Assembly: GCA_000708835.1 (NCBI GenBank)
Contig: DF236973.1
Coordinates: 294,699 to 358,698, forward strand
Origin: Klebsormidium nitens
Lineage: Eukaryota; Streptophyta; Klebsormidiophyceae; Klebsormidiales; Klebsormidiaceae
Direction: 5' to 3'
Length of the DNA: 64,000 bases
The notes beneath the pieces are model-generated. The model was not told the DNA's origin. It made no database searches and saw only the letters and a program-made list of their open reading frames with translations. Shown in pieces: positions 33,823 to 45,800 of the stretch. The number at the start of each line of letters is the position of its first letter. Positions within the stretch are counted from its first letter, which is position 1. Made by a program: the position numbers and the translations under genes.

Positions 33823-35178
33823 ATGGCGACCTTAGGTTCTGCAGTCGGACGCTCTGGGAGCCTTTCTATCATGGAGGCGGTCCCTCTGGAGATGCTCGCT
33901 TACATCTTATCCCTGGCAGTCAAAGGGGACAGTGTGACCACAGCATCATGCAAGCTCGTCAGCAAGGACTGGCGCGATCTGACGCGGCTGTCAAGCACCA
34001 AGCTGGTCATACAGGGAGACGATGCGGTTCCAAAGATTATACGCCCTAACGTCTCGCTCAAACGAGCCCTAGACAAGAACCCTCAGATCGTGGAGCTAGC
34101 GCTCCACATTGATAGCAGAGGGGAATACTGGGATGATGGGGAGGAAGAATGGGGAGTGAATTGGGATAGAATTAGAATTCTATGTGCGCTTCCTGTTAGG
34201 GCTTGGACTGAAGTCACCCTGCATTTGTCTGATGATGCCGAAACATGCTCTTTCTCGAGATTGCTCGCAGCTTCTAAGGACACTTTGCGGAAGCTTCACA
34301 TGGACATTGAACTGTTTTTGCTAATGGATCTGGAGGTGGTCCTAAGGGAGCTGCGGCAGCTGACGCATTTGACAGTACGGGGATTGGGCTCCCTAGAACC
34401 AAGATCCCTGCTTGCAATTCTGGATACTGCTGGCAGATCCCCTCTTCTCAATGTGAGGGAGCTTGATGTAGACGAGTTCGCTTGGTACGACCCCCCTGAT
34501 GGAGTGATGCATCCTACTAGGGGCCAATCCTTTGCAAAGTTACAACAGGTGTTTCCAAACCTCGAGAATCTGACTGTGAGGGGCTCTGGAAAAGGCATCA
34601 CCCGGGATGACTATGTGGCTTTACTTGGCGGCTTGCCTCGCTTACGAAATCTAGTTATCGAGGGCGAGTCTCTTGCAGTGGTGGACAACACAGTGCTTCA
34701 GACCCTCGCTCAGAAATGTCCATTGCTGGAGGCTCTCGTGCTAGCGCGTAAGGGGGTCCGCAATGTACATTTGCTCGGCGAGGAGGACGATGGCATGGGA
34801 ACGCGCCTTACAGCAGCTGGAATTGCAAGTCTTCTTGGAAGCTGCTCGTCGTTGAGAAATTTGAAACTCTCAAATCTTCCAGTCATAGGCGACGAGGATT
34901 GGGCACCGTTGCTTCTAAAAATGAGATCACTTGAGTATTTTGAGGGGCCTTTTCCCTGTAGAAGTGCGATAAAGTCCTTTGCAATTCTTAGCAACCTTAG
35001 GGAATTGGCATTTGTTCAAGACCAGGAGGTCCAACAACAGGATTTGATTTCCATTTCAAAAGTTGCCAGGCTCTTACCCAAATGCACAAAACTTAGGGTT
35101 GTCGCACCTGGCTTGAATCCTGCCACTGCTGAAGCAGTGAGGATACAGCTGCCAGGTGTTGGTATTCCGAATGCTTAA
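33823..35178 (+). CDS. F-box/LRR-like protein, intronless
   Basis: A single uninterrupted frame of about 451 aa from ATG 33823; the frame is open further upstream but has no earlier ATG. Residues 16-60 look like an F-box (VPLEMLAYILSLAVKG, then ASCKLVSKDWRDLTRLSS). The rest consists of leucine-rich repeats, for example LRQLTHLTVRGLGSLEP, LPRLRNLVIEGESL and CSSLRNLKLSNLPVIGD, ending in a short non-repeat tail. F-box/LRR proteins are substrate receptors of SCF ubiquitin ligases; the substrate cannot be inferred. Lack of introns contrasts with every neighbour and may point to origin by retroposition or to membership of an expanded intronless family. Its start lies about 580 bp from the divergent Cut8-like gene. 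Confidence 0.75.
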   Translation: MATLGSAVGRSGSLSIMEAVPLEMLAYILSLAVKGDSVTTASCKLVSKDWRDLTRLSSTKLVIQGDDAVPKIIRPNVSLKRALDKNPQIVELALHIDSRGEYWDDGEEEWGVNWDRIRILCALPVRAWTEVTLHLSDDAETCSFSRLLAASKDTLRKLHMDIELFLLMDLEVVLRELRQLTHLTVRGLGSLEPRSLLAILDTAGRSPLLNVRELDVDEFAWYDPPDGVMHPTRGQSFAKLQQVFPNLENLTVRGSGKGITRDDYVALLGGLPRLRNLVIEGESLAVVDNTVLQTLAQKCPLLEALVLARKGVRNVHLLGEEDDGMGTRLTAAGIASLLGSCSSLRNLKLSNLPVIGDEDWAPLLLKMRSLEYFEGPFPCRSAIKSFAILSNLRELAFVQDQEVQQQDLISISKVARLLPKCTKLRVVAPGLNPATAEAVRIQLPGVGIPNA

Positions 35179-35375
35179 AGAAAGGTGGTGACTCGTGAGA
35201 GGGATTGAGTTTGGAAATACTCTCCTAAAAGATAATACAAGAACTCCAGATATCCTGCTAATCTTCTTGAAAAACCAGGATGTAAGTACCCGGTTAGGTA
35301 CATCAAATCCACTTTTCGATCTTGCATTACAGTGATAACCTTCCCAAACGAGTTCCAGTATGTCATATCAGAGTA

Positions 35376-35567
35376 CCGTACTAGCGTTTAATTTCGTCAA
35401 CAAATAAATAATTATTTGGCCTGCCGAAAATTTTAGAAATATATTTCAGGCGGTAATGGTTCGATAATGGTATGTTTTAGCAGGTAACATTAGGTCTGCC
35501 GAAGTCCTCAAACGTTTCATAATTAATTATTTGGCGTCGAATCTGACGAAATTAAACGCTGGTACGG
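35376..35567. mobile_element. MITE, 192 bp, ~24-bp terminal inverted repeats, TA duplication
   Basis: Left end CCGTACTAGCGTTTAATTTC and right end GAAATTAAACGCTGGTACGG are inverted repeats (one mismatch) and are flanked by TA on both sides. Inner sequence is AT-rich with a second, weaker inverted segment (CTGCCGAA near both ends). No ORF. A TA target and short length fit a Tc1/mariner-type non-autonomous element. Confidence 0.88.
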
Positions 35568-35569
35568 TA

Positions 35570-36750
35570 TGTCAATGTAGTCCTTTGCTGCCAGATCCGT
35601 TCAAATGCATGGATCTCATATGCACTCAAAAGCCTGGTAGCATTCCACGTTTCAACCTATAGATCTGATTGAACGAGTTCCAAATGTCAGCGGCTGCATG
35701 CCAAGCAATCATGCCAGTTACTACTGTACACATTGCTGGTTCGGGCATCTGTCCAGTAGATATAGCTCAAACCATGCCCGGAACGGACTTTAACAAACCA
35801 ATTAGTAAACTAGAGAAATCTCAAATCTGTCCAAACAAGAACCATGCAGAAAGAGTTGCCCGATCATGTTAGCCTATCATACGAAATTGCTCACCCGGAT
35901 AAAGATCTGACCAACCGGCATGTTGTGACAGTAAGCATAGTACTTCAGAAAGCAGCTCTCCTAATCCGTTTGCGGTTGCAATTGCGCAGTACTGAACGGT
36001 GCTGCGGCACATGCTCGGCACTGTGGTACACGGCCTCAATTCGCTCCTACCCCCTGGTGAGGCAAAGCATCAACCATTTATGCGAAAACAATTTCGCCCC
36101 AGAACCGAGACTGCAGTAGCTACCAGTGTGCCTTCGAGCACATTCAAGCATCGTCTCAGTGCAAACCAGCCCAAGGAAGCTAGCCATCCGGAATGTGAAG
36201 CTCAGCACTGGCGTGCAAACCGCAGAGGGAGCTACATCCCGCAGACTGATGAAGCTGCTCACTCTACTCTTGACAGACTTCAGGCTGCGGAGACATGGGC
36301 CTTTTCGCTCGAAAGTGTGCGCGCACAGAAACGTCAGCTTGCTGCCGCTTCCTCTTTGAGGCTTGTTACGAGCCTGCACCTGTCACCGTTTTGGTTGGAG
36401 CGGAGCCAGCTGGTGATTGCTCTTCGATCACGGCCACAGCTTGTTCTGCCTGCACGAACTCCAGATCGTGTGCTCAGGTATGAGGTGGCGCGCTCGCCCA
36501 GCCTAAGGTTGGTCCGCAGCCAGGTCGATCACAAAGCCGAGTGGACGTCAGGAATATATCTCCGAAAGAGTCAACATAGGCGAGACGATATCAACGAGCG
36601 CAGGACTCTGAAGGCTTTGCGCGCTCAGAACTTTGAAAAGGACACCGCTAGTCTTCCAAATCCTTGCAAAACGCAGAAATCCATCTGACCAGAACAAGAT
36701 GCTGCGAGGAAGCTCAACGAAAACTTACGTCGATAGAGTCCTCCCGCAGG
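35570..36750. other. Intergenic, convergent 3' ends of F-box and UPF3 genes
   Basis: About 1.2 kb. A 229-codon plus-strand frame (35999-36688) spans much of it, but I see no domain or clear ATG context. It probably includes the UPF3 3' UTR. Confidence 0.4.
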
Positions 36751-39700
36751 TTACCCCGGCTTCTGAACGGCAACCCACATCTGCTTCTGCAAAGACGGAA
36801 CACAGAGCCGGTGAGGATCCGAACACGTCCACTCAACCGTGAATCATCGTTGTCACATTTAATATGCACCACTGCCGCTGACAGAAGTACAAACAGACAA
36901 AACTCCGGTCATAAGGCCCGTGATCTCTATTGAAAGCATCAACCGCCGTGACAGAATGAAGTAAACCTCTACCTCGGCGAGACTGCCAATCTGCACAACT
37001 CTCAGCTTCGTTCAGCCAGCGGTTCCCCACCTTCGCAGCGGCACCTTCAGCCCCAGTCATCTCCGCCGCCCCCCCCGACCCCGCTCCATGGGGCACTCCC
37101 TCCCGGCTCTTTGCACCGTCCACGCCGCTCTCAGTCACCCCCTGTCCTGCACTGCTCGGCCCGTCCCCCTGCCGCAACATCGCACGGTTCGAGCCCCGCC
37201 CCCGCCCCGCTTGGTAGGGGCCCTGGTGCCGAGGCTGTCGCCCCAAACGAGGCTGCCCTTTGCTCGCTGCCCCTGTCGACTGCTGCAGATACGGGGCCTC
37301 ACTGGCGCTCCCGAGACCGTTCTCCGACGCGCCTCCCGATCGCGTCATTTGACCTCCGGATGGGATCCCCAAGGAGCTATTCTGGATGGAGTCGGTCAGG
37401 GAAGCGTCTGAAGTAGGCCCCCCCGGCCGCTGCATTAAGCGGATTGTGGAGCCGGATCCTGACGCCTTGTTAACGTCATCCTGGCCACGTAGGGAGTCGC
37501 GAGGCTGCCGGGTCGGCCGTGCTGACGTTAGGTCGTCCGACTTGGGCGGAACTAGTGTGGGCGGGACAGAACTTGAGACGGGAGTGGCTCCAGAAAGGGC
37601 GGCCCAGGCGGCACTGGCGGCGGCAGCTGCATCGGAACTAGCTGCACAACGCAGAACACTCACGGTTCGAGACAGTCGAAGACATCGTGGTCGGATGCAA
37701 ACGTCACCGTTCATACAAGAGGTGCCAATCCTGCCTGCGACAAACGGACGGACTCTGCCTGCAAATGGGCCAGCGCTTTGTCATCACAGACGGGAGGAGA
37801 AGGAAACGAAGAAACCGGGGCCGATACCGCCTGACAAAACGGGGAGGGCTCAAGCAGGTGGCAGGCAGCGGGAACACAAAACTTCCAAGTCGATTCAACC
37901 TTTAGTGATGATGTGGAGAATCGGATCGAGCAAACTTCCACTTATACATCACAAAAATGGCCAATGATGGTGCTAGACTTACCGTCAGGTGCAAGCCCGC
38001 GACCCTGACCGCGCCGTCTCGAGCCCCGTCCTCCACCCCTGCCAGTCCCCTCATCCCGAGCCCGGGGGGGCTGGCTGCCAGCCATTTGTTGCCCCCTGCC
38101 AGCAGATCGGGCTGTCGACTGTCCGATATTTAAAGCGTCGAGCCTGCTTGTGACTCCACCGATCGAAGATTCCTCTCCGCTGATCCGCACACCGGAGACT
38201 CCCTCGCCGGCAGACTGCGGAGCCATTCGGTCGCCGTTAGCAGGACTGGTCCCACCAGCCTCCCGCTGCAGGATGGTCACTTGCGACGCGGCGCCTGCGG
38301 AAGCCCCCTGTTGACCCCGCTTGTTCGGACCGCCGGACGGGACGCGCTCTTGCGACGCAGCAACCCCCCTCAAACCGATCCGTTTTGGCTCCGGCCCCTC
38401 CCCTGCGGGCGCTCTCAGCAGCCCGTCGCTGACGTCATCCCAGCCCGTCGCTTGTGGCTCGCTCTCGCTCCTTCCCCCCGACGACCTGCCCCCGCGACCC
38501 CCCCCCTCCGAGAAGCGCCCTCCTTCCTTCCGCCCGCGCTTGGCTCAGTCCCCGTCTTTGCCATGTTCGCGGCAAGCGGGTTCTCGGTCCCCCAATCCGC
38601 AGAAGGACCCGCGGAACTGTTCGCAGCGGTTGAAGCTCCGTCGGGGAGGTCGCCCCACCCGCTGGGCTCGGCCGGAAGAGGACTCGGCGCAGGGGCACTT
38701 CGCTGATCTCTCCTGGACTGCCGGCCACCCCCCCGGGAAGTGCCGTCCCCGAATCCGGCATCTCTGACATCAGCATCCCGGCTGCCACGTGGCGGCCTCC
38801 CGAGTCCCCCTCCGATGATGGATGCAAGGGCGCCTTTGACGATGCGCTTTTCGGGACCCCCCCGAGCGGAGGCGTCTTTTCTCCGGTCGCTTGAAGGGCC
38901 GGCTTCGCTCTCAGGAGTTGGGGGCCGTTTCAGGATGCCAGTCGGGTCACGGGGGGTGGAACGGGCAGCATTTTGGGAGGATGAGTCGGTCTTGTCCGCT
39001 TCACAAGCTGTGAAGAAAATGTTGGTTTAGCAAACCCATCGAACCATCCGTGTGCGTCAGACTCCTTGCATTCTGACGCTGACATACGTAAGTAGCTGGC
39101 CGTTTCTGTTGCGTCCAAAACTCTTTCTTAGATCAAACAGAGTCTCGATTTGATAGCAGATGGTACAGGAAGGCCTACAATAAGTACTGACATTCCACTC
39201 ACCCGGTTCAACAAAGCCGGCATACACTGGTAAGTACGCGAAACGGGAAAGGACTTACCCGAGCTAGAGTCCCGTCTAGATGTACGTGCGGACGACTTTC
39301 GAGACGAATCATCTTTGCCGGTGCCCTTCCGCTCCAATATACCCTTCTCATTGGAGCCGCCTTTCCCGCTTCTGCTGGAGGCCGAACCCAAGGGAGCCGC
39401 TGAAGCTGCTTTCCGTGCCGAGTCCCTAGACGTGCTTCGGGGCCCGACTTTCTGCAAGGAGGTCGAATAGCACGTGATGTCATTGACAGCTCGCCTTTTA
39501 AGAGGAAAGCGTGTCCTGCGAAGGTCAAAAGCCGGAGACGGAAGGAAGGCCAAGAGCTTCGGAACGTTCGATGCAGGCTGTCCGTTGAGGATCTGAGAAT
39601 GACGATGCTAACAGCAACACGCCAGCGCTTTCAGCTCAAGACGTCAGTCTGTCGACGTAAGCGTAGGTGGGAATGAGTCCTACGACGGGCGCTGTCGTAG

Positions 39701-41892
39701 TTATCGACTTCCAAACCGAGCCCCCGCTATCGGGTGTTACCTCGAGCTCGCAGTCACAGATGCCCAATCAGGACTCTCTGCTGAGCGTAACCCAAGCCGG
39801 ACAGGGTAGAGCAGCCTCACCTCCCTCCCTGCTGCCTTGCTGGCCCTCTTGTCCCGGATGAACTGGATGAGCGGCGTGATTATCGGGCCTTTGGCAGCTG
39901 TCAAAAGACATCAACAGCCACAAAGTTTATTTGAATGGGAAACCAGGCTTGTGGGCACACGGGGCAACTCCCTGAAGCGTGACTAATGAGAAACATGAGG
40001 GTGAAGGAACAGCCAGCTATGAAGCAAACGGACAAACGGGCAAGCTTTCAGGGCTTCTTTGGAGTCACTAATGAGAGAAAGGCTTCCCAATGCGCTGGAA
40101 GGAAAGCGGTAGGTTTGGAAGGTGGATAGACATAATGCACGGCCCGGATCTTGTCAGCCTTACTATATATTTGGTCCAAGTGAAGTGCCATCACTGTGGA
40201 CCGACTTCACAGCCTCTCTTGAGGTACAGACTCACCTGCTTTTTCTGCCTCTTCCCTTTTAGCATCGCTGGCAGAAGCGCTCGGCTTGGGATTTTCCAGC
40301 TCAGCCAGGAAAGAGAGATAGTCGGGATCTGGAAGGATGCTACAATCTGTCAGCTCCAGGACAAGGTGGAACGCCAGACAATGCTGGAAGTAGAGGTGTC
40401 TCCGAAGGTGTCTCCGAAGGTGTCTCCGAAAAGTACGTGCGAGTACAATCAGGGAAAATACCTTCATAACCACTGTCTGTAATTGAGCTGCCACCGAGGC
40501 CACAGAGCAACACAAACATGCGAGCGGTTGAATTCTCAGTCAAGGGCAGCCAACCCAGGCGTCTTATTACTAATCTGGCGCCTAGGGAGAGAAGAAAGCA
40601 ACTGCAAAACCAACTTGGTGCCAAGATGCTGAAGGTTGCTGCGAAATGTTATGACAAAGCGCGGTATATGCATTCTTCCTTTTGCACACAGGTGTAAACA
40701 TCTGCAGGCATATGCTACCCGCTCTTTCATGACCAAAAGCACAGTTGATTTGTATCGATTCATACCTTCAAATATGGTGCCTTCCCGCAGGTCCTTCTTG
40801 TTGCGCCCTTTCGGAACCTTCTGATAAGGAGCATACTCCACCTCTGCTCTGAATTGGACCCCTGAAGGCAACACGACTTATTCAGTTCTTGGGTCAGTGT
40901 GTTGTGGATTCAGGCAATGAGCGTTTCTAAACAATAAACATCAAAGAAGCAATCAGACACCATTTTGAGATGCTGTAGAAAAATGTGACAACGTTTTTGG
41001 TGCCACTAAGGAACTGCCTCTTGGTTAAAAGAACGTCAAAAGCTCTCAAGCCACCACCAAATGCAACCTTTTGCCTTCACTTCAACGATGCCGTCATGAC
41101 TTACCCTTTTCATTGACAAAGATGTGGCCATCAAAACTCTCGTAGAAGTCGTATACGAGCTCCGCTTTCTTGAAGTTAAGGTAAGCTCTTGAGTGCACCA
41201 GCCTCCGGTGACTGTAGAAAGTGTTTAACGAAATAAGTTATCCCCCCAACTCAAGTTTCAGGACACCACTTGTCTAGAAGAGCATTGGAGCAAATCAATG
41301 ATACCTCCTGAGAAACAAGCCTTGGTCTGATGAAACCCCCGTCTATGCAAAAGCATCGACCTAATTTTCTTCCTCGCTGTGTCCCACCTCATCACAGGCT
41401 TTCAGCAACGGAGAAATTTTTTACGACAAAATCTAATGCACAAGATGAACTGAGATGCTCAAGCAATACGAAAAGGTGCGAGCCTAGATCGCATGCCTGT
41501 TTCAGAATCTGGCGCCATCATAAGTCTATGTCATGAAACTTCCACAACTAGCTATGCTGTAACCTTCCTTCCTTCTTTCGTACTGAATGATATCTAGACT
41601 ATGCTTGGTATTCTCCTTTTACAGCAACAGGCAATGCCGGACCAAAATAGGTTAAGAAACACTTTTAGCTTGGAGGCGCCATGGTCTCTGCTGACCCAAT
41701 CAATCAGAAGCGAAGACTTGCTTTTCCTTGCTTCCCTCCCGTCACCGATCCTCACCTCAGCTTTCCAGGGTAGTAAGAGAACCAATCATAAGCTCCTTCA
41801 AAATTCTTGTTCACCGCCTCCAGAAGCCCTTCCTGCTTCAAATACGGTGGCAATTTTCTAATGACAACTTTTGTTTTACTTTCCTGCGCCAT
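36751..41892 (-). CDS. UPF3: UPF3, nonsense-mediated mRNA decay factor
   Basis: Nine minus-strand exons: 41892-41756, 41211-41105, 40861-40766, 40328-40236, 39897-39821, 39451-39259, 38998-37983, 37641-37031 and 36786-36751. Exons 1-4 encode the Smg4/UPF3 RNP-type domain: TKVVIRKLPPYL, then HSRAYLNFKKAELVYDFYES, FDGHIFVNEKG, VEYAPYQKVPKG, REGTIFEG and DPDYLSFLAELE. Exon 5 (TPLIQFIRDKRASK) is the plant-type helix. The C-terminal half is long, Gly/Arg/Ser-rich and disordered. The last exon ends KQMWVAVQKPG, like the conserved plant UPF3 tail. UPF3 links exon-junction complexes to UPF2/UPF1. Exon 7 needs one extra base near a C9 run at 38498-38506 to keep frame. The exon 8 donor could instead be at 36973. 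Start is shared head-to-head with NOC3. Confidence 0.88.
40395..40430 (+). repeat. 12-bp tandem repeat, three copies, UPF3 intron
   Basis: GGTGTCTCCGAA is repeated three times without change, just upstream (on the coding strand) of UPF3 exon 4. Confidence 0.9.
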
Positions 41893-42806
41893 CTTTCCTC
41901 ATCCAAATGATCAGTTTTGCTTCTCCACTACGCCCGGCTTGTTGTGGATAAGATAGACGTTCAATGACAAAAAGCTCGGTCAAAATTCAGTCAGTGGCTG
42001 GCTCTCGCCATCCCTGGCAAGGCCATGGTGGCTTAGCAGGCTTGCCCTTCATTTAATCAAAGCAGGGCTCCGCCAATTTTGCGTGAGCCAAGACAATGAG
42101 GAGCTTTCATGCACTGCTGACAGAGGGGGGACAAGGAGAATGATTCTTTTGGCGACCCTGAGCCCGGGGGCTGTTGGAAGGTGCCTTTAGTGACCTGGGG
42201 TTGACTCCATCCGGGAGATGCGGACCTCATGTGTCAAAGCGTATGCTATGATAGCTATGATATACTTAACACAATTCAAGATGCCTTGCCTCAGTAGGTC
42301 CTCTCCGAGTCCAACATAATTCGCAGCAGCACAAACCCGAAGCCTGACCCAAATCGATGAGGGCCGATGAGGAGATACTCACCGTCCGATGATTGGCATT
42401 TATACATCCGACGGTTGATTACTTGCTATCTGCACACGTGGAGTTCTGGTCAAGCTGCAGACGTAGATGAGGCACCTTCCAACAGCCCCCGGGCTCAGGG
42501 TCCCGAAAAGAACCATTCTCCTTGTCCGCCCTCTGACAAGCTTTCAAGAGCTGACCACGAGTGGGTTTAAGTGCGGAAACTTGTTGAGTTTAAGTGTAAC
42601 ATTTTATCCCCATAACGCCTGCCATCGAACCTCTATGGGGGACCATATTACTCAGTTTATTTCGATGGCGCTACTTCGATAAAGTCAAATGGTGCGGTTT
42701 TCATACATTATAATCATGTAGGTTTTCGTAACAAGGGGGGCCACAACCACTACGTATGATGCATGTTGCTGATCACAGTTCTGAACTCTGACAAAGCCAA
42801 TTTGTC
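41893..42806. promoter_or_regulatory. Bidirectional UPF3/NOC3 intergenic region
   Basis: 914 bp between opposite ATGs. Apart from the inverted repeat described separately, I see no other feature. No TATA box was assigned confidently to either gene. Confidence 0.55.
42121..42535. repeat. Inverted repeat between UPF3 and NOC3 starts
   Basis: About 66 bp at 42121-42186 is the near-exact reverse complement of 42470-42535. Shared blocks are AGGCACCTTCCAACAGCCCC, GGGCTCAGGGTC and CATTCTCCTTGTCC, with about five differences or gaps. The ~280-bp spacer shows no ORF. It could be a MITE-like insertion or a cruciform-forming promoter element in the shared regulatory region (41893-42806). Confidence 0.85.
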
Positions 42807-45800
42807 ATGGCAGGCAAGAAGCAGGCTGGGCGCCCTTCTCCCAAAGGGCAGGGGAAGAAGAAGAAGAAAGAGCAGCCTGTGCCGGTGGTGGACATTCCGG
42901 ACGAAGATGTTGCGGTTTCTGATGAAGACGTTGAGTTTTTCAGCCGCGGCAAGGGGCACGCATTCCTTGCAAAGCTCGATCCATCCAAGTTGGAGCAAGG
43001 GAAGAAGGTATGGCTTTCCGAATATGCAATTCGTAGGAACGTGTTTATCTGCTGCAGAACCAGGCTCTTGTGGTAAATGTAAACTCCAAGTTTTGGTAAT
43101 GGTGGAATGCAATTGAACACCTTGCCTTTCCAGTGGTGCATTTTATTGTGAGGAGTTTGCACAAGAACCTGTCACAGTGTAAGGAGTGCGACTATTGATG
43201 TCCAGTGGTGGTGCTAAATATGCTACTGGCGTTCCACATAAGTTATACGATCTATTCAGAAACGTTGTGTTTGTAATGTTCATGATGGTGGTGGTGGGCG
43301 CTTTCAAGGAACACAAAAGCCTGTATACGTCATTCAAAACCCTTGAGATCATGTTTCTTCACTTCAACTGCAATTCTTCAGCCCCAGTTTTGAAGCTACT
43401 CAATATTGACTGCCACCACGAACATGCAGCTCAATAGAAGACCACTTCGAAGAAGCCGAATCCCCTTGACAACTGATCCAATGAAGCAGACACAGTCATT
43501 TTCTGACACTGCCAAGGCCTTCTGACAAGCCAACACGTTTTACAGGCGAAATCAAAGACCAAAGAGACGCCAGAAGATTACTATGCTCGCTTAGCCCGGC
43601 AGGATGAGAGGGGAGAAGAGGATATGGGCAAAAGCTACGGGCCAGAGGATGTTCTGCCAATCAAAACGCTTGGAGGAGAGTTGCAGTACCGCAGTTTGGA
43701 GAAACTAGAGGAGGCAGAAGATGGACCGACCACAGTCGAGGACCGGAGGGCAGCGCTCAAGCGGAAGAAAGGGGAAGCGGAGGGGGAGGAGAAAGAGGAT
43801 GATAAGGAAACAGAGGGTGCGGAGATTGAAGCGGAGGGGCGAAAGTCGAAGAAGCAGCGCAGGGAGGATGTGAAGAAGCAGAAGCGAGAGGAGAAGAAGA
43901 AGAAGGAGGAGGGGCCTGAGAAGGGAAAGAAAGAGGGGCGGGAGATTGAAGTGGAAGGAGAGGCGGATGACGAGGGAGCAGAGGGTGCCGAGGAGGACGG
44001 GCTGACAGTCCCAACGCAAGAAGATATCGTGAGGCACACGCCTTCTTGTTTTGAAATGCCAGATGCACAAACCATTGTTGATCTTTGTCCATTCATTGTT
44101 TCAAACAGGGACTGGGTTGGACACCCGGGACACCTGCAATGGGATCTAACTTCTTTCCAACACGAGTCCAAATTGAAAGAGCTAAGGTAATTTGACGTAA
44201 TCTCAATGTGGGTTGCAATCTCAGCCTATTCTGTCTTGATAGAAGCCGTAGTGAGATCCGTCGTCGGTGGCTTTGTGGATGGCAAATACCTGAGACAAGC
44301 TCTTGACAGTGGATCAATCACGGGGTCTTGGCACAGCCAGCTGATGTCAAGTGCATCCGCATTCCTTCTTGAGGCTGTCATCAGCAGGCGACTCTTGCAC
44401 AGAGAACCTAGGGAGTAATAGATCACCCCCACGCTTTTTCATTGGACTGCTAGATGCTTCTGTTCTTTCTCAGCCTTCTGTTTGGCGTGTTTTCTTATCT
44501 ATGCTAGCTTGCCGCTGCGCACCAATGTGCCTCGGCTCCGAAGCATACTCTGGCACTGTCTCAAAATCCGGAAGACCTTGTTGGAGAGATTCATCGAGAA
44601 GTCGGCTTTCTCCCTTCTCAACAATTGTTTGTTTTCGTCCCTAGGTTGCATCGCTGCGCGAGTATGCCTAAAACCAGGAGAGCCGTCTGTTGGTGCGGCT
44701 GCGCATGGCGGAGACGCCGTTTCTTCGCTCATAAACCAACACTTTTTGTCGTCCCTAGGTTGCGTCGCTGCGCGAGTATGCCTCGGTTCAGGAGCGCCGT
44801 CCGGCGCTGCGTCTGCGTATGGCGGAAATTGGGACGTCGCTGCTGGCGGACCCTGAGGGGCACATGGGCGCACTCAAGGAGCTGCTGCAGATGTGCGACG
44901 ATGACGACGTCGAGGTGGCGCAGCTGGCGATGCTCTCGGCAATGGCTGTCTTCAAGGACATCTGTCCAGGGTGGGTTTTTGATCCCCATTTGGGCTTGGA
45001 ACTCAGTCCTATTCTCTTCTGACGGCCAAAATTTGTGTGCAGCTTCGCTCTGTCCCATTTGGGACTTGTTGCTTTCGGAGTTCGGGAGCCCTTTTCCAGA
45101 GATTTCCCCACCAACAAATGAGGCGGACTGACAGAAAGGCCAGAATGACGGGATCACCTGGTTCTAGTCCGAACGATTATTCTGACGGTTAGTTAACCCG
45201 CGCGTGAGTGCCAATAGCTTCGAAGTCACCACTTCTGACTCGCCATCAAGATGCCAAGCTCCGATGACACTTTGACGCCATGCTGTCATCAGGTACCGGA
45301 TACGGCTGCCCACGGCCAAGGAGCTCGACGTGAAGGTCTCGAAGGAGGTTCTCAAGCTGCGCCAGTTTGAGGCCAGCCTCCTGCACGCTTACCGGGTGAG
45401 GCCCCGCTTCTAGTTGCAACACTTTAGAAGGTTCGACAGGACAACGAGAATCTCACGGGGAAGCGCATGATACCACTTATGCAAGCATCGGTATGATCTT
45501 TGTTGACGCAGCGGGCCTTTGTTCGCTCCAAATTTTTATAGGTGAACGAAGATGGTCGTTCTCTCTCGTCAATCTTTGTGGACATTATTCCACAAGTATC
45601 AGTGAAGGTTTGCATACTCTCAACAAAACATATCTGTCGGCTTAAAATGTCCCCCCGCACCCCCTGCACTGGTAACATACTTCCAGCAGCTTGTCACGAA
45701 GCTCTTCAAGACCGCATCCCTCCCTCTGGCAGTTTACTGCTCGACACCTTACATTTCGTTTTTGAAGACGACCCTTTAGTGACACCAGCGCTGGGCTGAT

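Noticed and set aside
35999-36688. Plus-strand open frame of 229 codons
   Set aside because: No domain, irregular composition, overlaps other frames and sits in the convergent 3' region of the F-box and UPF3 genes; no splice partner found.
36833-39030. Several long plus-strand frames (up to 193 codons)
   Set aside because: Antisense shadows of the low-complexity UPF3 exons 7 and 8.
43635-44171. Minus-strand Ser/Leu-rich frames up to 178 codons
   Set aside because: Antisense to the Lys/Glu-rich NOC3 exon 2; composition is simply its complement.
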